This document shows positions 54,794 through 64,000 of a stretch of 64,000 nucleotides of DNA, piece by piece. Below the pieces are notes generated by a model. That model was not told where the DNA came from. It did not search any database and saw nothing but the letters and a program-made list of their open reading frames with translations. How positions within the stretch are numbered: the stretch's first letter is position 1; each line of letters opens with the position of its first letter. The translations under genes and the position numbers were made by a program. Source of the DNA: Hydrangea macrophylla (taxonomy: Eukaryota; Streptophyta; Magnoliopsida; Cornales; Hydrangeaceae); the NCBI GenBank assembly GCA_033977485.1, contig CM066994.1:10480001-10544000 (forward strand), written 5' to 3'.

Positions 54794-57700
54794 AGATACA
54801 TATTTGTATGAATGTTATGTGAATCATTGTTTTGTTTTTGGTTGAGTTGAGATCTCTTTTCTCATTTGATTATCCGTTGGTGGATCGATACAGAATTGTA
54901 TTTCTTCCTCGATTATGGCTCATGTTAACGTTTGGAAAACGTCTGTTCATTGTTTTAAGGCCTTGTTTGGTTCATGGATATAGCGAAAGAATAGGGAAAT
55001 TTGCTGAAGAAAACTCTTTTCCTTGTTTGGAACAAGGAAAACATTAAGGCTCTGTATGGTTCGTGGATTTCACGAGGGAAAAGAACACTTTTCTTTGCTT
55101 GGAACACAAGGAAAACAACATAAGAAAGAACGAAGAAAGAAAAAGAGGTAAAAAATAAACTAAAAACTTTGAATTTTGCAAGTTACTTTCCTTGCTTTTT
55201 TCTTGAGTTCCTGCAGTATATATTTAGCTTCCCTTGGTGATAATTCTGACGTGTTGGTAAAGTGCAACAAAGCATGGCTAGGTTCAAGATTTGATGAAAT
55301 TTTTACACCCAACTCTCCAAAAATAATTTTTGAGCAAATGTAGAGGCTTTTGTCACAATCAATTTGGATATAAGTTCGGGTTGTTCAAGGCTTTGTTTGG
55401 TTCATGAATTTGGTGAGGGGGAAAAAAATAATAACAAAGGATGATGTTTTCCTTTTCTTTGGTTACTATGAAACATGGAGGTAAATAGGAAGAAAAAGAA
55501 TATATAGTGAAAAAAAAAATATTAGAACTTCTGAATTTTGTGAGTCACTTTTTTTTTTTTTTTTGGTAAGCTATATTAATAGCGTCCGGTGGTTTTTAAC
55601 TTCTAATGTTGTTTTAAGTATGGAAGAAAATACAAATGGAAGAAAATACAAGGGAGTTAAATTTTTTTCCCTTGTTTTCTTTTCCTTCAATAAATCTGCA
55701 AATCAAACAAATCTTTAGCTTACACCTCAATCACATGTAGTGATGCTTGGATTTGCATAGTAATTATTTACTTCTTTTCTTTTTTCTTTTTTTTTTTTTG
55801 TGGGTACAAACGAAAAATAATTCTTTACTTCTAATGTCCAAGAAAGCTAGACACAGCATCACCAGCAGTCTGCTAAGCCTCTAGAACATTCAGTTAGAGA
55901 AAAGTCAAGCTTAGGGCGCATTTCGAATCATATGAAATAAGATCAAGTTCACTTCTACTCAAATTCTTCTCAAATTCTTGTATGGTAGTTTTATAAACCA
56001 ATATTATATTGATTTGATAAAAGAACCTATTTAGGAGTGATTTTGGATTGGGTACAAAGTCCTCACCAAACATTTGAACATGTAGAATCCATTTACTTCT
56101 GAACCATAAAACTGATTCCGAACCTTCCCAAACAAACCCTTAAGCTGCATGTGACTTCAAGGGCTAGCTTTGGTAAGAATATATGTGTCTTATTTATGGA
56201 AAGTAAAAACAAAATAAGAACATGACTGACCGCTAGATCCATTTCTGTGAAAAGTGCATGTGGTCCTAGTTAGATAGCTATGTTTCAAAAGGTTGGTCCA
56301 GAACTAGATGACAATAATTAAGAAGATTACATTTCAAATGCTCCTTGTCCATGAAACTTTTTGTCTATTACATTAACACCCTTGTTTGGATTTAAGATGT
56401 AAATGCCTTTTCTACTATTTAATTTCTCAAATTTGCAATTTCCCTTCTTCAGCTTGTTCATCCTCTTGGTGTGAAGTAGCTATCAATCAAGATAAGGTTA
56501 GTGTGCTCATCTCTTTGATTTGGATTTTAAAAAAGAGTGGGGCTAAATACACTGTAGCATATCTATAGTGCTATACTGTAGCATATCTACATTTTCTGCT
56601 AAATACACCACCCTATAGTGTTAAAAATTAAAAAATATGTAAGTGAAAAAAAAAAAAAAAAAAAGTGGTATATATATAGCTCCACTCTTAAAAAATAGTA
56701 CCCTTTACTTTTATTGGTTTTTTTTAAAAAGAGTCTTAACAGCGTATCTACCTAGGTATGGGTTAATCATTTCATACTATAACATCTCTATAGCCTTTAA
56801 AGCTGTCTGGTACATGCCAACCATAAATGTATCTAACCCTATTAGCTAGGTCATAACTCTTCTGGCTCCAGAAATTTGAATGAAATTCAGTTTTATCTCT
56901 TGAGTGGTTAGTTTGGGAGCAGATAAACACAATTCAAGATATTTGAAGCAGTAGGCATTGAGTGTTGATTTGGACTCTTCATATGGTGGCTACCATTTAT
57001 TATAATAATTATTATTATTATTATTAATTACTAAATTGTTTTTTGTTTTCTCTTCCTGGGTATTGGAAAAAAACGACACACAACCTTTACGTACATCTTG
57101 CGTTGTTATGTGACACTAAGGGATATACTTGTGAGAAGACTTGAGCTAAAAATCTCACAAAACCTAAGAAAACTCTCCGGCCCACCATCCTTTTAAGTGT
57201 AGCGCGCGCTACGGTCGGTTGGGTGACGAAAACGAGAGACCTCAAAACACATTTGTGGATCTCTCCCACTCTGAAAATTACCCTGGGTTTGCTGGCCTTG
57301 CTAACTGATATGTAATTGTCAATTCTACCTAGGAACCATTAGGAAAACTGCTCTTTCAAAAATTTGTGTGCTAGAATAATTTACTGCAGAGGCTAAGGCT
57401 AACGAAAATGATAGAAGAATGGCCATAGACTGTAACAAGGAATTCCCAAGAGGTCACGGTAGTGTTGTAGTAGAAACACGTTTAATTTTAATTGCATAGT
57501 TCTTTTGAGTGTAGATCCCTCACGGTTTTAAAAGACATTGTCGCAAATAAACCGGGGGTTAAAGCCTTACAAACTAGTCCAGAATTTTTTCCCCAGTCGA
57601 TGTGGGACAAGTACATGGAATTGATATCTCACCTCACCTCACCCCATCTCATCTATCTTGGTCTTTCTGCCTTAGGAGTTTTGACTCTTGGCTCTTGGTC

Positions 57701-58190
57701 ACAGCATATATAGAGTTTGCATGAGGTATCTAATAAGCTTTTTCAGAGCTAACCAACTCCAAGATGAGCCTAATAAGCAAGCATGGCAATAAAATTAAGG
57801 CATTTGAGTTCTTATAATAATTTTTATAATGCAAGAGTGCTCTCTACAAGATTCATTGTAGTCCCTAGTAAGTGTTTTGTTGCAATCTTTTCGCCTTCGC
57901 ATTTATTAATGTGGACTAGCTCTAGAAGTAAAGTTGTTTGGTGATGCAAAACATATGATCAGTTTCATTCCCAATATCTATCATTTACTATATTTTTTCT
58001 TCTTTCTTCTTTTTTAAAACAAAATTGATATCGTCTTGGCTTGACAAATGACCTATTATAAGAGTGAATACAATGACATTTATCAAACACTCGAATATAT
58101 AGATTATGCCCAATTGTAATTCATAAAATCGGTTTTGAGTCTTCCCAAACAGGCACTAAGCCTTCTCATTTAGTTGATTTAGATTATCTA
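54794..58190. other. Gene-poor DNA after the C2H2 gene
   Basis: The first few hundred bases should include the 3' UTR. A roughly 90-bp direct repeat beginning 'ttaaggc(c/t)(t/c)tg(t/t)(t/a)tggttc' lies at about 54956 and 55044, with a third relative at 55389; these look like MITE debris with 'tttggttcatgga' ends. A MITE-like inverted pair (aaaagagtggggct / agctccactcttaaaa) spans about 56530-56698. (TTA)n at 57000-57027. A TRIM-LTR-like piece with 'ccccagtcgatgtgggac' lies near 57590. No gene recognised. Confidence 0.5.
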
Positions 58191-60550
58191 CATGCCACAA
58201 AGCTGCCTCTGGTTACTGAGCATATTGATAGCATTCACCTGTCAGAGAATTATGGAAGTACAATCTTAAAAAGTCTCTAACTTGATGAATCACTTAATTG
58301 TAGCCATAGAATTTTAAGATTTTATGGGTTAGATGGCGTTTGGAAATAACTTTTGGAGTATAATAAACTAAAATTAAACTATTTGTCAAACCGAATTCTG
58401 TGACTCGATCGCAAAAAAATGCGTGTCAATCGTGAAAATTTGCAGTTGGCCAAAAGCTATTTTGAGCAGCATTTTGGTGAAAAGCAATTTTTCTGCAATT
58501 GAATAGTAGAAGCAAAAGTTGAGCCAAACACCCACTCTCTTAGTTTATGTTGCAATTTGCGCCTCAAGTCGCGTGCCACCGCAGATTGCGCAACCTTTTC
58601 CGGGTTAGAAATTAGACCACACTTGAGAGAGTTGATATTTGCTGCAAACATTATGAGAAGTGAGAGACATTAGAAAGCAACTTACAACTAAATCTCAAGT
58701 CTCAACAGCAATTTGAGTCATTTTGAATGTTATCTCATTAATTCCTGTCAACATTTGTAATAGCTAGCGGCATTTATGGTTGTCAAATTTGTCAATGGCG
58801 GCAACATTTTGACTGTCTGATTTCTTATTTAAGTCTATTGATTACAAAACACACATAGATACACACTCACATACACACAACATTTGGAATGCAATACATA
58901 GTTCCCAGACTACCAAATAACCAAAACTACATACATTGTGGGCTTTAGAATGCAATATAACAAGGCAATTTAATTCATCACTCTTAGCTTCTGACCAAAA
59001 CAGATCTATTAGCTAGATAGCAGACTAATATTATAAATACAGAGATATGTAAAATGAGTTCTAGGGCCTGTTTGGGAAAGTCTAAACTGGAGCAAGTTCA
59101 ACCCAACTCTACCTTTCTATCTGGTTCTTGTGAGAACTAATGTTATGTTGGTTTGACAGGAACCAGTTTTAAGAGAGTTATTACATTAGACACTGACTCA
59201 TATGTAAGAAATTGAAACTTGCCAAAGCATTTGAATTTGTAGAACCGGTCCTTTCCTCTCCCGAACAGCCTCTAGGTAGAGCAAATTAAACCTATGCCAA
59301 CTTACGGAAAATGGTAGTCCAGAAGCAAAGAAGTAAAGATAGGGTTGGTATCACATAGGGCCTGTTTGGTTGTCCCCTTGAATTGTATTGATGGTACTTA
59401 TCATTTTCTAATCGGCTTTATTCAAGATGGGGGATTTTTGCACTGAATCCTCAAGAAATTATGAATGGGGCCATTCAAATTCATGCACATTAAAAGAACA
59501 TTGTATTATGAACTTTGATTGGACTACACTTCACTGCTTTTCCTTAAGTACTTTTCATCACATTCTAAGATACTATTGGTCCACCTGTGTATTACATATG
59601 CGCCACATAGACACACTTGTATATGTGGACCAACGATAGTTCAAATCAAGTGAAAAATTACTCAAGGAAAAGCACCCAAGTCTTTTCCACTTTGATAAAT
59701 TTGCTTAACCTGACAATTGCTGTCAATTTTAGAGCATCTGTTGTGGAGATGTTAAATGGCAAGTTTGTGTCAGAAGTTTTGTTCGTTTGCAAATTTGGAA
59801 GTGCAGTAGAGGTGTTAAGTTACAAGTTAACTGTGGGCCCCACACTTCACGAGTTAGGAGGCTTGTAACTGTGGCGAGTGATTTAGGGTGCTGACTAGGC
59901 AAATAATATCATATTTAAATAGTTAATCGTGGGTCCTACACTTCACAGTCCTCCTCATCCAGCTATTATTATGGACGTTGGTAATATTTTTTTTTACTAA
60001 TTTTTGGGTGCTAACTGTTGGCACTTAACACATCCAATGTAGTGTTTTTTTTTGTGCATCTTTTTTACTGTCATATTTTAGCAAAGTGGAACTAATATGT
60101 ACAAGTGGCAAGAAGTTAAGAAAGTTAGTGGGTATGACTTAACATCTCCACAACCACACTCCCTCAACCACACCCCAATCACATTCAGCATATTATGACC
60201 ATTGATTGCTCTTAAATTTGGTGGGTTCCACATGAATCCCACTTAGGACTCACTGGAATCAAGGGACATGATCTACTGAATGTGGTTGAGGGTGTGGTTG
60301 AGGGAGTGGGTTTATCATTATTGATGACTTAACACAACCGATGCTCTTAGGAAGAGGAAATCAATAGAATAACTTATAACCAAAAACCAGTAACAATGTC
60401 TTTCTGAAAAAAAAATTTCTGAATTATTTATGCAGACAGTTACACAAGAACTCTATCTGCTAAAAGTTGATCGCATCTTTTTTTTTTTTGTCTATAACAG
60501 CAAATTAAACCCATTACTCTCTAATGTGGGCGTAAAACCCACAATCTCTG
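58190..60550. repeat. Tandem duplication, copy A
   Basis: Shares long collinear similarity with 60940-64000, for example 'tcagagaattatggaagtac' at 58242 and 60962, 'gtgggctttagaatgcaata' at 58939 and 63102, and 'ttataaccaaaaaccagtaac' near 60375 against 63826. It carries one MITE (59731-60350) that copy B lacks. Confidence 0.85.
59731..60350. mobile_element. MITE in copy A with a nested MITE
   Basis: Ends 'gagcatctgttgtggagatg' and inverse 'cacaaccgatgctct'. The site is empty in copy B (63800: 'ccaattttaggaagtgg'-type continuity). A second inverted pair, 'ccacactccctcaaccacac' against 'gtgtggttgagggagtgg' (about 60152-60311), marks a nested element. Confidence 0.7.
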
Positions 60551-60939
60551 CAATAACTCATAGTATGATGAATTATATCTTGCAAGCCAAGCTTACAAGC
60601 AAAACACAAATCTTTCAACTTCTTTTTTCTTCATGGGGGCAAGGAAAAAATGTAGTCCAAGCACCTTTTTACTTCTTAGTCAACTGCTGGGTTATTATTT
60701 TTTTTACCGTATTTTCTCTTCCTTCCTATTTTCCTTATTAACCAATCAAAGAGAATTGTTTTCCTCGATGTTTCTATTCTTTTACCGCCCTATATCATGA
60801 ACCAAACACTGTCTTGGGGAATGCAAAAACTTAAGAGAAATTAAAAGGTGAAGTCTAGTAGCAGAATTTAGGATGAGCTATACGTTTTGCAAATGAAATA
60901 CGTAGGTACAAGTTTTATATTATTGTCACCTGTAAAGCT
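60551..60939. other. Spacer between duplication copies
   Basis: AT-rich with no gene or clear element. It may belong to the duplicated unit's far end, which is cut off in copy B by the window edge. Confidence 0.4.
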
Positions 60940-61236
60940 ACATATTGATAGTATTCACCAGTCAGAGAATTATGGAAGTACAATCTTAAAAAGTCTATTA
61001 ACTTAATGAATCACTTAATTGTAGCCATAGAATTTTAAGATTTTTTATTCAAGGCGACAAATTTATGGGTTAGAGGGTGTTTGGAAATAATTTTGGAGTA
61101 TAATAAACTAAAATTAAACTGTTTGTCAAACCAGATTCTGCGACTAGAAAGCAAAAAAAAAAGAAAAAAGTGAATCAATCGTGAAAATTTGCTATTGATC
61201 AAAAACTATTGGTAAAATGCAAATTTTCTGCAATTG

Positions 61237-61836
61237 AATGCAAGGGGCTTCTTTTCAACCTCCCATTGCCCCCATTCAACGCTGGACTCTTCCACCCTCG
61301 GACTGGGTTAAAGTCAACTTTGATGTTGCTATTCGTCACAGCTCCTCTGCTTTGGCTGCTGTTTTCCGTGATGGGAAAGGACTTGTTGTCCATGCTAGAG
61401 TTTGGATTAGAGAGGCCATGGACCCTAGCCTTGCAGAAGCAAATGCAGCCTTCTGTGCAATCTCTGAAGCAGTTTCCCTTGGCCTTGACAAGGTTATTTT
61501 TTAGGGTGATTCTCTGTTGGTGTGTTTGCCATTGTCTGATTGGAAGTCTCCACCAGATTGGATACTGGAATCTCCTATTCTTAACTGTAGGAAGCTGCTA
61601 TCTGTTGCTTTTGTTTTTTGGAAGTTTATTAAGGTGTCTAGATCTGCTAATTTTTTTGCTCACAACTTAGCTCAATGGGCTATGAATTGTAATCGGTTTG
61701 GGCACATCCCAATTGATGAAATTCCCTCCTTTGTTCTGGAGGAAGATCATCATGGGGTGATAGTGCTTTGTTTTGGTTGTTTTTTTCAATGCATTTCTCC
61801 TTCCCAGCAAAAAAAAAAAAAAAAAAAAAAAAAGAG
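61237..61836 (+). mobile_element. 5'-truncated L1-type LINE with RNase H domain
   Basis: The insertion is absent from copy A (58500 region). The plus strand encodes the LINE C-terminal RNase H domain: WVKVNFDVAIRHSSSALAAV, VFRDGKGLVVHARV, then AEANAAFCAISEAVSLGLDK. A stop in the next block (before GDSLLVC) and a frame change precede the end SANFFAHNLAQWAMNCN. A roughly 23-base poly(A) tail is at 61809-61832. The target duplication is short and uncertain (GAAT-like). The element is dead. Confidence 0.88.
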
Positions 61837-62243
61837 AGAGAATATATAGCATAAGCAAAAGCTGTGCCAAACGCCCTCTTGGTTTATGTCGCAATTAGCG
61901 CCTCCAGTCGCATGCCGCCGTGATTTCATGTTGGAAATTAGATCACATCTTGAGAGAGTTGATATTTGCTGCAAATATTATGAGAAGTGAGACATGAGAA
62001 AGCAACTTAAAACTAATTCTCAAGCCTCAATAGCAATTTGAGTCAGTTAGAGTCGTACCTCATTAATTCCTGTCAACATTTGTAAGAGCTGTGGCATTTA
62101 TGATTTTCAATTTTGTCAATAGATGCAACATTTTGACTGTATGATATCTTACTTAATTCTATAGATTACACAATATTTGGAATGCAATACATACAATGGC
62201 ACATAGCCAGTTCCAGACTACCAAATAACCAAGAGTAATGTTA

Positions 62244-62887
62244 GCAGGAAGGATAAAGGAAAAATGGCAATTGACGAGACCTCTCTCATTCCCAAAGGTG
62301 TGAATCCCAAAGGCAACACCATTAGTGTCAGCAACGTTTTTTCAGTTCTTACCCCATGCAATGATGAGATTGTTCATAATACAAGGATAGCTGAAACTGT
62401 TGATCTAGCAAGGTTTGCTTGCACAGGGGCTAGCCTCTCTAATCACCCTTCTGCTTCCCAGGAAGATACCTGTTTGGAGGATCATGTGTTCTCTACCGAA
62501 GCGGTTAAGGGTGACGTTGATGTCTCTTTTGGAATTGAAGCTGTAGCAGCGGACCTAATTTCGGATAGCCCCATTTCTGCTAGACAAAAGAAAAGAGAAG
62601 CTAAGATGAAGTTCAGTGGAAGTCGGCCCAAGGGTCGACACAGACTTTGACAGTTTTTTTCTTGTTTCGTTTCCATGTTTTTGCACTTGTCTTGTGCTTG
62701 GGATGGAATGGGCTTCTTTCCTTGCCTTGAGTTCGAGAAAGTCTCTCATCCCATGTTGCATAGTCTGTTTCTATGCTTGCTTTGATGCTCTTTTGAGCTT
62801 TGTGCTTATTGTTTTAATCCTGGGGTATGCCCCTTGTACACATGTACACTTTTTCTTTTATTTGATTAACCCTTTTTCCGAAAAAAA
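62244..62887 (+). mobile_element. Retroposon with 16-bp TSD and ORF1-like coding end
   Basis: Flanked by a perfect 16-bp duplication ACCAAGAGTAATGTTA (62228-62243, 62888-62903) and ending in CCG plus an A-run. The TSD length and tail mean LINE-driven insertion. It holds a 128-codon frame (see next entry) followed by about 235 bp of 3' UTR-like sequence ending 'ttgattaacccttttt'. No ORF2 sequence is present. Confidence 0.88.
62264..62650 (+). CDS. ORF1-like C-terminal fragment in the retroposon, 128 aa
   Basis: An intact frame from MAIDETSLIPKG to a basic tail (SARQKKREAKMKFSGSRPKG then RHRL). The pattern 'TISVSNVFSVLTP', then an acidic Ser/Thr-rich stretch and a Lys/Arg-rich end resembles the C-terminus of plant LINE ORF1 (gag-like) proteins, by my reading only. 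The start codon lies 20 bp inside the element. It could instead be the end of a host mRNA copied by a LINE. No domain is certain. Confidence 0.45.
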   Translation: MAIDETSLIPKGVNPKGNTISVSNVFSVLTPCNDEIVHNTRIAETVDLARFACTGASLSNHPSASQEDTCLEDHVFSTEAVKGDVDVSFGIEAVAADLISDSPISARQKKREAKMKFSGSRPKGRHRL

Positions 62888-64000
62888 ACCAAGAGTAATG
62901 TTATGCGTTCTAAATTTTTATCCCAAAAGTGCTTTCTAAATGATGTGGCAGTGGGCTAGGTAAATAACTTCCAATCAAAATTCAACTGATCCCACTATAT
63001 TAGACCTTACCCCACTGCCACATCATTTGGGAAGCACTTTTGGGATAGAAATTGGGAAGCATAGTATTAGTCAACCCCGCAAGCTAGAATAGTTTGTACC
63101 TGTGGGCTTTAGAATGCAATATAACAAGGCAATTTGATTCATCTCTTAGCTTCTGACCAGAACAGATCTATTAGATAGCAGACTAATATTCTAAATAGAG
63201 CGATATGTAAAATGAGTTCTAAGGGCTATTTGGGAAAGTCTAAACTGGAGCAAGTTCAGTCCAACTCTCACTTTCTATCTGGTTTTTGTAAGAACCAATG
63301 TTATGTTGGTTTGTCAGAAGACTCATATCCAATTTTAAGAGAGTCATTACAACAGGCACCGGCTCCTATTTAAGAAATTGAAACTCCCCAAGCATTTGAA
63401 TTTATGGAACCGGTTCTTTGCTCTCCCAAACAGCCTCTAGGTAGATCAAATTTCACCTATGTCAGCTAAGGAAAATGGTTGTTAGGAAGCAAAAAAGTAA
63501 AGACGGTTGGCATTTCTAACTCAGACAGCTAGGGCAGATTTGTTTTAGAAATCACATATGGCCTGTTTGGTTGTGCCCTTGAATTACATGGTCTTGTTCA
63601 CCCTTTAAATGGCATTTCTCTTATAGATATTCATCCTTTAAAATAGATCCATTTTTAAAACATTGAAGCTGCTTAACAAATTATGCTTATAACAATGAAT
63701 CATTTCATCTCCAGAGAACAAATGTATTCTGAAAATTATGATTATTTTATGAACTTTGATAAATCTGCATCATAAAGTGACAATTGCTGTCAATTTTAGG
63801 AAGTGGAAATCAAGAGAACAAGTTGTAACCAAAAACCAGTAACAATGTTTTCTGCAAAAAATTTCTAATTTATTTTTGCAGACAATTACTGAATTACACA
63901 ATAACTCTTATATGCCAAATGTTTGAGTCTGTTTTTGGCTCTTTTTTTTTTGGATCTATAACAGCAATACCCATTACTCTCTAATGGGTGGTAAAAACCC

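Larger units (their letters stand above)
62232..63074. mobile_element. MITE with TTGAGTAATG-type ends, copy 2, split
   Basis: Left piece AGAGTAATGTTA (62232-62243), right piece 62904-63074 ending 'agtattagtcaa'. Same family as 47736-47921 (shared 'atttttatcccaaaagtgct'). A retroposon inserted about 12 bases inside its left end. Confidence 0.7.
60940..64000. repeat. Tandem duplication, copy B (runs off the window)
   Basis: Collinear with copy A. It is expanded by a LINE fragment (61237-61836), a retroposon (62244-62887) and a MITE (62232-63074), each absent at the matching point of copy A. Confidence 0.85.

Overview
This is nuclear DNA of a eudicot plant, probably a woody species with many transposons. 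It has spliced genes with short introns, a canonical plant histone H2A, LTR retrotransposons of plant lineages (Tat/Ogre-like, Tekay/Del-like Gypsy, Copia), TRIMs, MITEs, an L1-type LINE and a CACTA element. I cannot name the species. Only two host genes look intact: a two-exon histone H2A gene on the minus strand (1028-2068) and a two-exon plant C2H2 zinc-finger gene with a PARP-like C-terminal half on the plus strand (52442-54793). Almost everything else is mobile DNA or its debris.

Left part (1-37.1 kb): H2A with its promoter, then a 33.7-kb nest of elements that can be unwrapped layer by layer from target-site duplications (TSDs). A 954-bp MULE-type MITE (2390-3343) sits beside a second MULE-type MITE (halves 3354-3434 and 36982-37095). 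The second MITE is split by a solo LTR (3435-36976, TSD CAAAC). That LTR is split by a minus-strand Gypsy element (4127-35567, TSD GATAC). The Gypsy is broken twice. One insertion is a solo LTR (5140-9925, TSD ACTGG) that itself holds another solo LTR (6834-9792, TSD AACTC). The other is a 20-kb Tat/Ogre-like element (10285-30240, TSD GTATG) with long LTRs. The Tat element has only gag remnants and a long repeat-rich 3' region, and that region is broken by a 6-kb CACTA element (20586-26568, TSD TCA). The CACTA element carries exons captured from several host genes (beta-adaptin, a bHLH factor, a Sec14-like protein, an RNase H domain).

Middle part (37.1-52 kb): a MITE cluster, a degenerate Copia element (37977-43337, TSD AGTAG) with MITEs in its coding region and 3' LTR, then gene-poor DNA with microsatellites, MITEs, a short TRIM and a TRIM with three LTR copies (48446-49121, TSD CAAAC).

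Right part (52-64 kb): the C2H2 gene, gene-poor DNA, and a tandem duplication (copy A about 58.19-60.55 kb; copy B about 60.94 kb to the window end). Copy B has gained a 5'-truncated LINE, a retroposon with a 16-bp TSD that keeps only an ORF1-like end, and a MITE. Copy A has gained a different MITE.

The most interesting signals are the chimeric CACTA capture element; the H2A intron, in which the splice junction and a telo-box-like motif were amplified together; the antisense tRNA-Arg half in the Tat leader; and the layered repeat families of the Tat 3' region. I found no wholly new gene system. The window is mainly an unusually readable record of successive insertions.
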